Assembly: GCF_040183065.1 (NCBI RefSeq)
Contig: NC_091125.1
Location: forward strand, 128,929,121-128,993,120
Length of the DNA stretch: 64,000 nucleotides
Reading direction: 5' to 3'
Origin: Periplaneta americana
Taxonomy: Eukaryota; Arthropoda; Insecta; Blattodea; Blattidae
The position numbers and the translations under genes are program-made. This document shows positions 56,201 to 64,000 of this stretch, piece after piece. The number at the start of each line of letters is the position of its first letter. Position 1 is the first letter of the stretch. The notes below the pieces were generated by a model that did no database searches, was not told where the DNA came from, and saw only the letters and a program-made list of their open reading frames with translations.

Positions 56201-59200
56201 TAGGTAATAGCATTCACGGCCGACTTGATATTCCCTTCGATTTTTTGTAAAGGAGAAGCGAAGCGAGCATCAAGTCGGCCGTGTTGCATTTCAGAATAAA
56301 ACAAAACACATACTACAGTAAACAATATTACGCGAAGGCCATGATCTGCAAGAATGCTGACATATTTAGAGCTCAAATTAAATTGATTATTAAAAACTTA
56401 ACTTACTAAAAATAATTTACAGGTTCGATTCTGTGGTGTGTAATTTTCTGGGTACAGCTGTGTATTGGATATTAAAAACTGCAAAACTTGAGGTGGTTTG
56501 ATGACATTGTTATCATTAGAAATGAAATATTATTGTAGTTAATGACATGATGTGACTATTTTTCATTAATTATACATATTAATGCTATATTGATGATATG
56601 AAAGTGAAACTTTTGGGGTTATATAAGTAGATGTAGAGAATAACTTAAATTAGATTTTGATTTCTATATTTTACTGAGTGGCGGCTATATAGTATATGTT
56701 ACTGAAAGCTATAAAACTTACGTAAGATAATATTATTAAAAATCAAATATTTTTACAGTTATTAATCAAGTGGGGTTGGGTCTTTTTCATATATTTAATG
56801 GCGGTGTGGTGTAGATATTTATATGCGTGGTTCTCTTCAGTATTGGCTCGAGAGAGAGTATCTTTCATTATTATGGAAGCAAATAACTTTCAGAATGTCT
56901 GGTATTCTTCATTGAAAATAAATCTGAAAATTGTTTATTTGAATGTCTAATGAACTTAGTTTGCAGCATTTGCTGCACAAGCCACTAGTAATATATAATT
57001 AAATCTTATTTTTAATTTACATTCAGAGCTTTATAAGATCACAAATATTATACAAATATAAATTTATCATAGAGTGAATCCAGCAGAACATCGATTTGAA
57101 CTACCACGCCGCGCCGTGCCAGAGTAAATGCAGTTCGTCCGCTCATGCGCTGCTGTATAGCTGTACCACAGTCTACTATATACAGTCACGAAGCTTGAGT
57201 TTTGAGGGTGCTAGAAACAATAGACTGTGACGGTACTATTTTGCATTGCCTGTAATGAGGCGATATTAGCGATCCTAGTGGTGAGCAACTACCTAATGTT
57301 TGCATATCTACTACGTATTGAGCTTCGCGACTGTATACACTAGACCAGACGTCTCCAAAAGCGTACTCGCGAGTAAGCCCCTGAACGGAACCGAAGCCAG
57401 TACGTAATGAGCGCGCTCCGCCTCACTCATCCCCATCTGTACTGTACCGGTACTCAATGTTTATGCGCAAACGAAGAGCAGTGGTGGACTGGTCGGAGTG
57501 TTCCACCGTTTCACAGTGTCTTCTAATCATGGACGTTGTACATTCAAGGATGAAGAGGAAGAGAAATTTTTTTTGTGTTAGTGGGGAGAATGTGAAATGC
57601 TTAATTTATTCGAAAATTCTTAAGGGTGTGTTAAAATTCAACATGCGACGACAATACTCGACTCTTCACAAAGAATATCATACAATTACAGGCATGTTGG
57701 ATATGTGAAAATAATTTATTTTCGGGCTATCTGTATAACTGTTGGTTATACATAATAATCAGTATATTACAATACGTTTACACTCAGTTCCGCTTGACAA
57801 ACATTTATTTTTTCCTTTAATTTTAGGTGAAATGCGTAGGCCTACAAATATTTTGATAAATATAAAACAAGAAAATACAAACACAAATCACACACATGTC
57901 CTCAGTCTTAAACAAAAAAAGCTTCCTGCTAGCTATGTTCTAGCTTTGAATATTGGAAAATCAATGAAGTCCTTTACAGAAGCATCATTTATAAAATCGT
58001 GCATACAGGACGTCACTAAAATAATGTGTCCAGAACAAAGTCAAAGTTTAAGAAAATTAAATTGTTTCCAATTACAGTTCAAAGAAGGAATTTCAAGATT
58101 GTAAATGTAATTGAATCTGAAGTCGAAACCACAATTAACCAGTTTATAGCTTGCTCACTTGAATTGGACAGATAGAAATGACAAAGTTCGCCTAGCCGTT
58201 TTCATCCGAGGAGTTAATGAACATTCTACTGTGTCTGAATGTCTTCTAGATGTAATTACAAAATACAATTGGAGGAAGATCTTTTCCAGACACTGAAAGG
58301 CACCATAGAACAGAATGGCAATAGCTTGTGTCAATAGCAACAGACGGGGCTCCAGCTTCATAGTATGTCAAAATAATATACAAACGTATGATATTTCTTA
58401 TTCTTTTGATATTATTTGTAAACATAAGCAGACCGTTGCCGCGATACCCCACTGATCGCTCCCATCTGTTGAGTTACGAGTATCTTCCCCTTCTCTAGCC
58501 TTACAGCACACTGTGTTCGGCGGGCAGCATCGAGAACATGAATGACTATACGCTTTTTGGAGACCTCTGTTCTGGATTATTTCTGTAGTAACAAACCTTG
58601 TTGAGTTTGATGAATATGCATGGAGCTGATCTGTTGTAGCCGTATCCCATTTCTGAAGTGCATGGTTCAAACCTTTTCACATCCACCGCACACACCTTCC
58701 CCTCTGCAGGAGATGTTTCAAAGTCGCATACTTGTTGGTTCTTTCCACCTCCAGGTAGTTTTTGTGCTATGCGGTAAGCTGTAACACACGGAACTCTGCC
58801 CTGTTAGAATATGCACTTCATTCTCATAAATGTTTGTGCCACTGTCTTCTACATTGTATACGTACGCTCTAGGAACTTATCCAGTTGATCGGTCCAATGT
58901 CTGTAATTGCTTTCATTGGCTGCTTGATACCAGATCAGAGCTCCAGCTTTCACATTTTCTGATATAGGTCGAAATCCCAGACCTGCAATGAAATTAAGTA
59001 ATAAATTAGACGATGTTAGCAATTTCATTATGTCAAAATAGAATACGACTGTTGCTTTCTAGTCGGGTGATACGGATTTCGTTTTCCCATGATAGATAGC
59101 TTTTCAGACAAATTTCGGTACAATATTGTACTCACAAAATACATATTTCCAATATTTCTACATATTCATCAGTCCTAACAAATATGTTTAAATGAATGAA

Positions 59201-59224
59201 TAAATGTGTAAATAAATGAATGAA

Positions 59225-59263
<39 letters not shown>

Positions 59264-60936
59264 ATGGAGGAAATATGTAATTAAATAAATAAGAGAGTAC
59301 GGGTCCCTATCACCACGGCATGGCGCGCCCTCAGGTTGCGGATAGAGGAGACGGCCTCCAGATATGGAGGGTAGCTGCGAATATATTGAATAAGCAGTTG
59401 TGGACAGCCGATAAGGGGTGGTCCTCCAGCTTGGAGGTTGGGCGAAGGGCTAACAACCCATCACCGTAAAAAAAAATAGCTTGTTACGAATCCCTACAAG
59501 GGAATAAGGTTCTTAGAAAAATATTTGGGGCTAAGAGGGATGAAGTTACAAGAGAATGGAGAAAGTTACACAACGCAGAACTGCACGCATTGTATTCTTC
59601 ACCTGACATAATTAGGAACATTAAATCCAGACGTTTGAGATGGGCAGGGCATGTAGCACGTATGGGCGAATCCAGAAATGCATATAGAGTGTTAATTGTG
59701 AGGCCGGAGGGAAAAAGACCTTTAGGGAGGTCGAGACGTAGATGGGAGAATAATATTAAAATGGATTTGAGGGAGATGGGATATGATGATAGAGAGTGGA
59801 TTAATCTTGCACAGGATAGGGACCGATGGCGGGCTTATGTGAGGGTGGCAATGAACCTTCGGGTTCCTTAAAAGCCATTTGTAAGTAAGTACGGGTAAGT
59901 GATTGAGTAAGTAAAAGTTATATTAGGTATAAATAAGTTAAAGCAAATACGGTAAATAATAATTTGAGTAAGTAAATTAACCAAACAAAGAAACAAATAA
60001 GCAAAAGATAAATTAAGAGATACATAGGTGAATGAGTAAATCAAGAAGTAAATGTGTATATGAGAAAACAAATAATAATACAGTTTTCGGAGCTACATTT
60101 TCCAGAATTTTTACATGATTACAATAGCAATATGGAACCCGTGCTTTGCTCGTCTATTACATATTAATAACACCTAAGACAGTTCATCTACCACTTAAGG
60201 TAAGTGTTCACTACATCGTATCGCACTCATCGTACGAATCGCATGGATCGGAAAAAGACTATCTTTGCTGTAATTGTTATGTAACCGCGTCCACTACATC
60301 GTATCGCACGCATCGGCTCTCGGCAAATCAGTCCACGTTTCTCGGATGAGCGACTTTTCCGATGCGTGCGATCATGGCCTCCTTTAATAAATCAATTTTA
60401 ATTGCTCAACAGTTATTATTATGTTGTGCCATGTTCAGTGTCGCGCCAAAAGGCAGACGAAAAACTTATTTCGCTTGTAGAAAATTGTGAAGTATTATAT
60501 AATTTGAAGCGTTCCCATTACAGTAATCAAGTCGTTTCTTACATATATATATATATTGTAACTAATATCTCTTTCGTTACTTCCTCTTTAATTAAGACGC
60601 ATGAAGCTATTATAAACTCTTAATTCATAATTAATAGACCTAACCTCAAACTCCTCTGTTTTCAGCAATGTCAATATCGTACGACGTCATGTTTTAAACA
60701 GCTGATAGAATCCGATGAGGCGAAGAGGTAGAGCCGTTACAGTGAACGCACTGCACTTAAAATATCCGTTGCGTGTGATTCGTACGAGGAGTGCGATACG
60801 ACGTAGTGAACGCTTACCTTTATTAATCTTTATTATGCGAGTAATTTCATATGTGATACTTTTAACATCCTCACTTCCTTATTCTCCTCATCCTCTTCAT
60901 AATCATAATCATCGTTGTTGTTGTGATCGTTATCAC

Positions 60937-60977
<41 letters not shown>

Positions 60978-63404
60978 TCTCCACGCAAGAGACAGTTAAA
61001 AGTACACTCTCATGCTGTTGATTGTAACATTAATTTTAACTCTCTCCATTGAAACATTATTCAAGAGAAATTGTTACAAAATTTCTCTGAACATTCTACT
61101 GTACATTATAATATATAACAGGCTATAAACTACATCTAGATCTGCCGCCTTGAGTGTTAATGTAATTGTTCTATTGTAATTTGTGTCATTTTTATTCTTG
61201 TTCAATATTTGTGTAACAACACTCTCATTTATTTTAGTCATCTTATTAAATCTAGTGGCCCTCAGCAGATTATCGTAATCTTTCATACGTTAACATGTTG
61301 TCGAACATATTGTTCCTTTGGTTTTGTATGGAAGAATCTTATACAGTATTGTCGTTTGTTCATAAACAATTTTTATTTAAGTAGTCGAGAAATAAGACTT
61401 ACTTAAACTAAAACGTTGACGATTCTACTTATTTTTATTTGTAATGGAATTAGGTTTTTGTGAGCAGTTTGTAAACTTATCTTCCAGGATAGAGTTCCTT
61501 TACTACTCTTATTTTTGTTTCTGTGTTTTGTGAAGAATTACTAATTTGGCAGAATAGAAGGAGAGATAGTAGTATTCATCTTCTCATAAACTTTTATCCC
61601 ATCAACAAAGTAATATTCTAAAAATCTAAACAATTACTTGTTATTTATTTAATATTCGTTTAATCCTCGCTTAAGGGCTTAGGTACAGTTTACAGCAGTA
61701 AAACTTTGGAAACATTCAAAATTTTTTTCCTCCATTACTGTATCTTGTACAATAATGAAAATTAGTATGTGTAAAACGCTGTCCTTCTGGTATATGAAAA
61801 AAAAAAATATTTTTATGATTTAAAAAATTATTTACTTTTTTTTTTTGTTCAAAATTCAGTTCAATGTGCAGTGATGAAGCGTTTCCCACATAACTAAAAG
61901 ACTATCCAACATTCAGTGATGACATTTTTTGTGTATCTTTATGCATATGATATCTACAATATGGTGCAAGATCACTTCTCTACCTTTGATAGATTGTCTG
62001 ATAAAAAATAAATTCCTTAAAAATGGTGAAAATCAGTATTTTTCTTCTAACACAAAATATAAAAAAAATATTATTTATTAAGGAATGTAGTTGAAAGAGC
62101 ATGATATTGTAAACATGAGTTTCAGCAATAAAATAAAAGAGAGATATCATGGGTTTCTGCCATTATGGAGAATTGCTCAGAATCAACAGACATAATACGG
62201 TTCGTTCTCTCATCGAATCTTCAATCCGTCAGAATGCTTCCTATGAGGTTTATGAGGAGGTTGGTTGCGTCTCTTCTGATGGCTCTACTAGACGGGCTGA
62301 TATCATCATAATTGATCGGCTGAAGGATAAGGGTGTCATTCTTGATCCCACAATCCGTTTCGACAAGAGGTGTGTCGTGAAAAACAAGTCATATATGAGC
62401 CTTGTTGTCAGCATCTTGGAGCACAATACCACATCACACATTGGACAGTTTTTGGGCTCATGTTCGGTGCCCGTGGCACGGTCCCACGTGAAACTTTAAA
62501 TCAACTTAAACAATTTAAAATTTCTGATGCAACAAGTGATGCCATAGGATCTCATGTGTTAAAATCATCCTTAGCTATAATTAGTAATCATTTGTACCCA
62601 ACAAACTTTTATTGTAAATGATTTCCTATGTTTTCATATCATTTATCTTAATGTTTTCTTTTTCCTTTCAAATTGTCACACAATTGGTTTTAATGATTAT
62701 TCTTTATGAATTGATTAGTAGGCCGATCTATTCGAACCCTTATTTAGGGCGGCTTTTTTTTTGTTAAAAAAATGAGTTATGAGGGAAATGCTTCATCACT
62801 GCACAGTGAACTGCCACCATTTTTAATTATGAAAAATAATATATATATATATAATTAAAAAAAATAGTATTTTTTTTTCATATAGCAGAAGGACAGTGTT
62901 TTACACACACCAATTTTCATTATTGTACAAGATACAGTAATGGAAGAAAAAATATTGAATATTTTCAAAAATTTTACTGCTGTAAGCTATACCTAACCCC
63001 TTAAGTTTGTAATGGGATTTTCGACAACTCCGACATAAATCTTTCTCTCAATCATATCGTTTGAAAAGTAATTCATTTCTCAGTATCGGAATCCTTTGTT
63101 TTCTCACTTTAGTTAATATTCTGTGTATATTTCTGACAATTTAAAACTCTAAATTTTTCACATAATTAAATGAGCAAGAATGATATTTTATCAGTAACGT
63201 AGGTGGACTCGCGAAAATTACCTAATATTGTTTGTAATAGTAAAAGCTAAAGTTTGAGCGTACCTGGATTTGAACCGATGACTCCATTATCCATGAGATA
63301 CTTAGGTCGCCTATCATCCATGGACAGAGGCATGCCTTTCATGCAGATTGCGAACAGGGCTGCCAAGGCGGAGAAGAAAATCACATAGAAAGTAAGAATT
63401 CCTC
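48540..63404 (-). CDS. nrv: Na+/K+-ATPase beta subunit (nervana family), 3' six coding exons
   Basis: The beta subunit is a type II membrane glycoprotein that folds, delivers and tunes the sodium pump alpha subunit at the plasma membrane. Exons on the minus strand: 63404-63264, 58982-58866, 58778-58597, 55171-55073, 49536-49377, 48649-48540. The phases (1, 1, 0, 0, 1 at successive junctions) agree and no stop occurs before TAG at 48540. The product has one membrane segment (FYVIFFSALAALFAI), GLGFRPISENV, three extracellular cysteine pairs (VCDFETSPAEGKVC; PCTSEMGYGYNRSAPC; VSCRGE to IECRAW), N-x-S sites at NES and NRS, and the C-terminus GSVHFEVMID. The cytoplasmic N-terminus is outside the window. 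Intron sizes: 4281, 87, 3425, 5536 and 727 bases. Which nervana paralogue it is cannot be told here. Confidence 0.92.
48992..49093. repeat. perfect 46-bp inverted repeat, 10-bp loop
   Basis: Arms 48992-49037 and 49048-49093 are exact reverse complements; the loop is gtatccagga. The arm contains cttactcgtgttaaatatgt, also found (as cttactcgtgttaattatgt) at the edge of the Penelope-like insert at 13685. It is probably a pair of Penelope-like termini. It lies in the last intron of the beta-subunit gene. Confidence 0.85.
49377..49536 (-). CDS. nrv: beta-subunit exon: VWVSCRGE to YLSPL
   Basis: Acceptor gttaaatcag; donor gtaagt. 160 bases encoding VWVSCRGESPADRENLGPIK, YIPSQGFPGYYYPYRNVNGY and LSPLIALHLARPH. 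GFPGYYYPY and GYLSPL are conserved. The Cys is the first of the third disulfide. Confidence 0.94.
49540..50779. other. intronic sequence, nothing recognised
   Basis: Part of the 5.5-kb intron of the beta-subunit gene. AT-rich to about 50290, then a GC-richer patch at 50330-50570. No motif found. Confidence 0.45.
50780..50930 (+). mobile_element. 3' end of an RTE-like element with (GAT)n tail
   Basis: Encodes PSGQRSVGRPLKRWHETIEI in one frame and then cagaccactaggtctactgc, like the 3' ends at 2434 and 8263, followed by (GAT)n at about 50883-50928. Confidence 0.7.
50966..51540 (+). mobile_element. tRNA-derived SINE, family 2, with an expanded internal microsatellite
   Basis: The head is gtagtctagtggctagggca (A-box region) and cccgggttggatcccc (B box, one change). 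The body matches 13452-13684 on the other strand. The tail near 51540 is gaatgacgaaaaatcaagta. A CATCT-type repeat of about 300 bases separates the two body halves; the other copy has only about 20 bases there. Confidence 0.85.
51118..51424 (+). repeat. (CATCT)n-type satellite inside a SINE
   Basis: Starts as regular atctc/catct pentamers to about 51196, then becomes a mix of ctcat, catatctctcat and catcac words to 51424. All three forward frames are open because the unit lacks stops; they are not genes. Confidence 0.95.
51541..51933. other. intronic sequence, nothing recognised
   Basis: A word typical of retroelement 5' regions (ttgttgttgttgtttagttaactgtctgaagacaggtctgaa, 51600-51645) is present, but I cannot assign it. 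It includes a short hairpin tgtctgaagaca. Confidence 0.35.
51934..52435 (-). mobile_element. RTE-like element (family A), 3' end with (AATG)n tail
   Basis: The tail is (CATT)n at 51934-51971 on the plus strand. The minus-strand frame 52291-51998 is open for 97 codons: MERLKWTDRIRNEAVLERVD, KRNWLDHWLRRNCVLKDALE, GMVNGRRVRGRRRYQ, RKDWRMLGLQ. This is the uninterrupted reference for the split copies at 14085 and 40685. 5'-truncated at about 52435. Confidence 0.8.
52474..52850 (-). mobile_element. RTE-type RT C-terminus (family D)
   Basis: The minus-strand frame reads KLQTFVNRCLRNILGVWRSN, ISNTVLWKKTQQKRTDLEIK, RRKWCWIGHTLRRPEGNIAK, EALEWKPQGSKRRGRSR. This is the familiar C-terminus of RTE-class LINEs (KWxWIGHTLR; ALxWxPQGxRxRGRP). 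Catalytic motifs are lost by 5' truncation. It is directly upstream of a family A copy in the same orientation. Confidence 0.8.
52851..54230. other. intronic sequence; (TG)n/(TGCG)n tract
   Basis: A (GT)n run turning into (GTGC)n lies at about 53178-53236. Words such as gttcggaa and agttc recur in both orientations at 53030-53395, and gcgcatg occurs at 53004, 53163 and 53325; this may be a diverged inverted-repeat element, but I could not define its ends. The open frame at 53672-53941 has no recognisable motif. Confidence 0.35.
54240..54410 (+). repeat. 44-bp tandem repeat, about 3.5 copies
   Basis: Unit cagcgccatcgaacagtaag followed by tgatctttgatagaaacatt and ttac, starting near 54278, 54322 and 54366, with a partial unit before. 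Intronic. Confidence 0.8.
54411..56008. other. intronic sequence around the IYDW exon
   Basis: Apart from the exon at 55073-55171 nothing is recognised; AT-rich, no long repeats. Confidence 0.4.
55073..55171 (-). CDS. nrv: beta-subunit exon: IYDWVPDYYD
   Basis: Acceptor gctttacag; donor gttggt. 99 bases, phase 0 at both ends, encoding IYDWVPDYYDKSNLPKEMPA, DLKNHILATDPKE. This matches the IYGW.P..Y segment that follows the second Cys pair in insect beta subunits. Confidence 0.92.
56009..56988 (+). mobile_element. non-autonomous Helitron
   Basis: Starts TCTATATATATA after an A. It ends with hairpin gcagcatttgctgc (56963-56976), eight more bases, CTAG at 56985-56988 and then T. These three features define Helitron ends. 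The 980 bases hold no protein. An internal 15-base inverted repeat, cacggccgacttgat/atcaagtcggccgtg, lies at about 56215-56274. It is in an intron of the beta-subunit gene. Confidence 0.75.
57346..58375 (+). pseudogene. hAT transposase (SCAND3/GTF2IRD2-like), fragmentary
   Basis: A hAT-like left end, cagacgtctccaaaagcg, occurs at 57346. A BED-type finger start follows (RNFFCVSGENVKCLIYSKIL, RRQYSTLHKEYHTITG; about 57557-57702). Next comes SYVLALNIGKSMKSFTEASF, IKSCIQDVTKIMCPE (57925-58034), then RLAVFIRGVNEHSTVSECLL and EDLFQTLKGTIEQNG. ATDGAPAS (catalytic-region Asp) lies near 58345. Several frame changes and stops are present and the C-terminal half is missing. It lies opposite the host gene's strand, in its intron. 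Confidence 0.75.
58597..58778 (-). CDS. nrv: beta-subunit exon: first two disulfides
   Basis: Acceptor gtgtgttacag; donor gtttgt (non-consensus but acceptable). 182 bases encoding PYRIAQKLPGGGKNQQVCDF, ETSPAEGKVCAVDVKRFEPC and TSEMGYGYNRSAPCIFIKLN, then K. It contains both Cys pairs of the central domain. Confidence 0.93.
58866..58982 (-). CDS. nrv: beta-subunit exon: GLGFRP region
   Basis: Acceptor aatttcattgcag; donor gtacgtat. 117 bases encoding GLGFRPISENVKAGALIWYQ, AANESNYRHWTDQLDKFLE. GLGFRP is a strongly conserved insect beta-subunit motif and NES is a possible glycosylation site. The following intron is only 87 bases. Confidence 0.93.
58983..59214. other. intronic sequence, nothing recognised
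   Basis: Short spacer upstream of the GLGFRP exon, ending at an (AAAT)n tract. Confidence 0.4.
59215..59265 (+). repeat. (AAAT)n microsatellite
   Basis: About a dozen aaat units, with two gaat variants at the left. Confidence 0.9.
59290..59905 (+). mobile_element. RTE-like element (family C), internally deleted
   Basis: Bases 59290-59483 resemble the 5' leader of this family (catggcgcgccctcaggttg; gggctaacaacccatcaccg). They are joined directly to the 3' coding part. From about 59490 the frame reads NKVLRKIFGAKRDEVTREWR, KLHNAELHALYSSPDIIRNI, RLRWAGHVARMGESRNAYRV and WRAYVRVAMNLRVP, stop at 59869-59871. The tail is gtaagtaagta. The endonuclease and RT core are gone. The leader assignment rests on recall. 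Confidence 0.65.
60198..60819. mobile_element. TTA-flanked MITE with ~46-bp TIRs (PIF/Harbinger-like)
   Basis: 622 bases with inverted ends aggtaagtgttcactac / gtagtgaacgcttacct. The match continues through cgtatcgcactc and cgtacgaatc to about 46 bases. It is flanked by TTA at 60195-60197 and 60820-60822, the target duplication of PIF/Harbinger. Related words (gtccactacatcgtatcgca) recur inside near 60290. No coding sequence. Confidence 0.75.
60823..61670. other. intronic sequence; (TTA)n run
   Basis: An (ATT)n run of about 40 bases at 60938-60977 follows a tcatcgttgttgttgt stretch. The rest is AT-rich; no gene seen. Confidence 0.45.
61675..63000. mobile_element. TTAA-flanked DNA element with ~220-bp TIRs enclosing a LINE fragment
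   Basis: Flanked by TTAA at 61671-61674 and 63001-63004. Left end gggcttaggtacagtttaca and right end (reversed) ggggttaggtatagcttaca. The inverted repeats continue through ttactgtatcttgtacaata, actgtccttctg.tatatga, to gcagtgatgaagc.tttccc near 61890 and 62785, about 220 bases. TTAA targets with G-rich ends suggest Kolobok or a piggyBac relative. The only coding sequence inside is the LINE C-terminus at 62149-62621. Confidence 0.75.
62149..62621 (+). pseudogene. LINE polyprotein C-terminal domain, one frameshift
   Basis: Reads MGFCHYGELLRINRHNTVRS, EEVGCVSSDGSTRRADIIII and KGVILDPTIRFD. After a frame change near 62370 it reads CREKQVIYEPCCQHLGAQYH, TVFGLMFGARGTVPRETLNQ and LKSSLAIISNHLYPT. 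The RADI..ILDPTIRFE-like pattern recalls a PD-(D/E)XK fold and matches, from memory, C-termini of R2-like insect LINE polyproteins (H-V-L-G-x-C then RHxxIRSLI). The RT part is absent. Confidence 0.6.
63264..63404 (-). CDS. nrv: beta-subunit exon: transmembrane segment
   Basis: Acceptor ttttttcag and donor gtacgc. Encodes GGILTFYVIFFSALAALFAI, then CMKGMPLSMDDRRPKYLMDN and GVIGSNP. 141 bases, phase 1 at both ends. The hydrophobic stretch is the single membrane anchor; the rest leads into the extracellular domain. Confidence 0.92.
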
Positions 63405-63409
63405 CTGAA

Positions 63410-63504
63410 AAAAGAACATAATTAAGTAGTATGATTTACATTAGTGGCCTGCAATGTTTGAACATGAGAGAGGCAACCAAGACATTATGAACTTAGTGTC
63501 CACA
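63410..63504. other. intronic spacer
   Basis: Short sequence upstream of the transmembrane exon; no feature seen. Confidence 0.4.
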
Positions 63505-63598
63505 GCTGTGGGGTAACGATTAGCGCGTCTGCCGCGAAATCAGATGGCCCGGGTTCGAATTCTGGTCGGGGCAAGTTACCCGGTTGAGGTTTTTGGCC
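63505..63598 (+). mobile_element. SINE family 1, head only
   Basis: ctgtggggtaacgattagcg (A-box region) and cccgggttcgaattctgg (B box), then ggggcaagttacccggttga. This equals the head of the SINE at 12838-13083; homology stops at about 63598, so it is 3'-truncated. Confidence 0.8.
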
Positions 63599-63599
63599 G

Positions 63600-64000
63600 A
63601 TAATGGAATGACGTCATATAAAGAAATAGTCGGAATCAATTTTGTAAAGTATCACAGTACTCTCTTTATATTTCGTAAAATGAGAAATAAAATCGTTGCT
63701 TCAATGCCAGAGCTTGAATCTTCAGATACGACAAAATATATTTTGACGATATTACTTCTAAACGTTGGATTTGATATTAGTATGATTAAAATTCTGTCAG
63801 CAGAAGTAATTATGTGATGAAGAGTAAGATCACCAATTCTCGTATTTCTAGTCTCTACAGAAGATCATATCGTCGTTGTTCCTGCAATAACTCCTATGTG
63901 ACAGATTTTTGCTCTATTAAATAACATAGGCCTAAATAGTGATAGGCCTACAGCAAATAATAAAATATCCTATATGTAATTATATTTCTTTGTTTCGAAA
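63600..64000. other. no gene recognised
   Basis: AT-rich intronic sequence. The frame at 63584-63817 shows no motif. The 5' exon of the beta-subunit gene should lie beyond 64000. Confidence 0.45.

Overview
The window is insect nuclear DNA: AT-rich, intron-containing, rich in microsatellites and packed with decayed transposable elements. The only host gene I can support is the 3' two thirds of a Na+/K+-ATPase beta subunit (nervana family) on the minus strand. It has six coding exons between 63404 and 48540, and its 5' end lies beyond the window. All five introns have GT..AG ends and every junction phase agrees. The tRNA-derived SINEs and the mix of element families look to me like cockroach or termite (Blattodea); that is recall-based inference, not a search result.

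Layout. 1-2660: an old RTE-like element split by a 5'-truncated Jockey/CR1-type element. 4090-12726: three copies of one RNase H-bearing LINE, the last full length (8347-12711) with 15-bp target-site duplications, plus a Penelope-like 3' end at 7576. 12838-16022: SINEs, an RTE-like copy split by a CR1-type fragment, and Penelope-like termini. 16025-18538: nothing recognised. 18543-22980: a piggyBac element that has been hit by a Tc1 element, a hAT-type MITE and a SINE. 23900-24470: a tandem array whose units carry splice-site-like borders. 24930-28546: a degenerate RTE copy and a Helitron with a pentanucleotide satellite. 29556-32290: a 2.5-kb minisatellite. 33720-35234: a P-superfamily element with a THAP start and 8-bp TSDs. 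36081-43943: two mariner-type elements, hAT and CR1 remnants, a SINE and a TIR element inside an RTE copy. 44440-45880: a 60-bp minisatellite. 48540-63404: the beta-subunit gene, its introns filled with SINEs, LINE fragments, a Helitron, a hAT pseudogene, a TTA-flanked MITE and a TTAA-flanked element with very long terminal inverted repeats.

No transposase or reverse transcriptase here looks intact and full length: each has stops, frameshifts, truncation, internal deletion or a lost catalytic residue. Relative ages can be read from nesting: piggyBac is older than Tc1, the hAT MITE and the SINE; the RTE-like copies are older than the CR1 and TIR elements inside them; SINE family 2 is older than the Penelope-like insertion in it. 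I found no CRISPR array, rRNA or functional tRNA gene, and no bacterial-type operon or regulatory site. The most unusual items are the multiply nested piggyBac, the P element with its TSD, the splice-site-bearing 140-bp array, the TTAA element with ~220-bp TIRs around a LINE fragment, and the Penelope-like termini with possible hammerhead-ribozyme cores.
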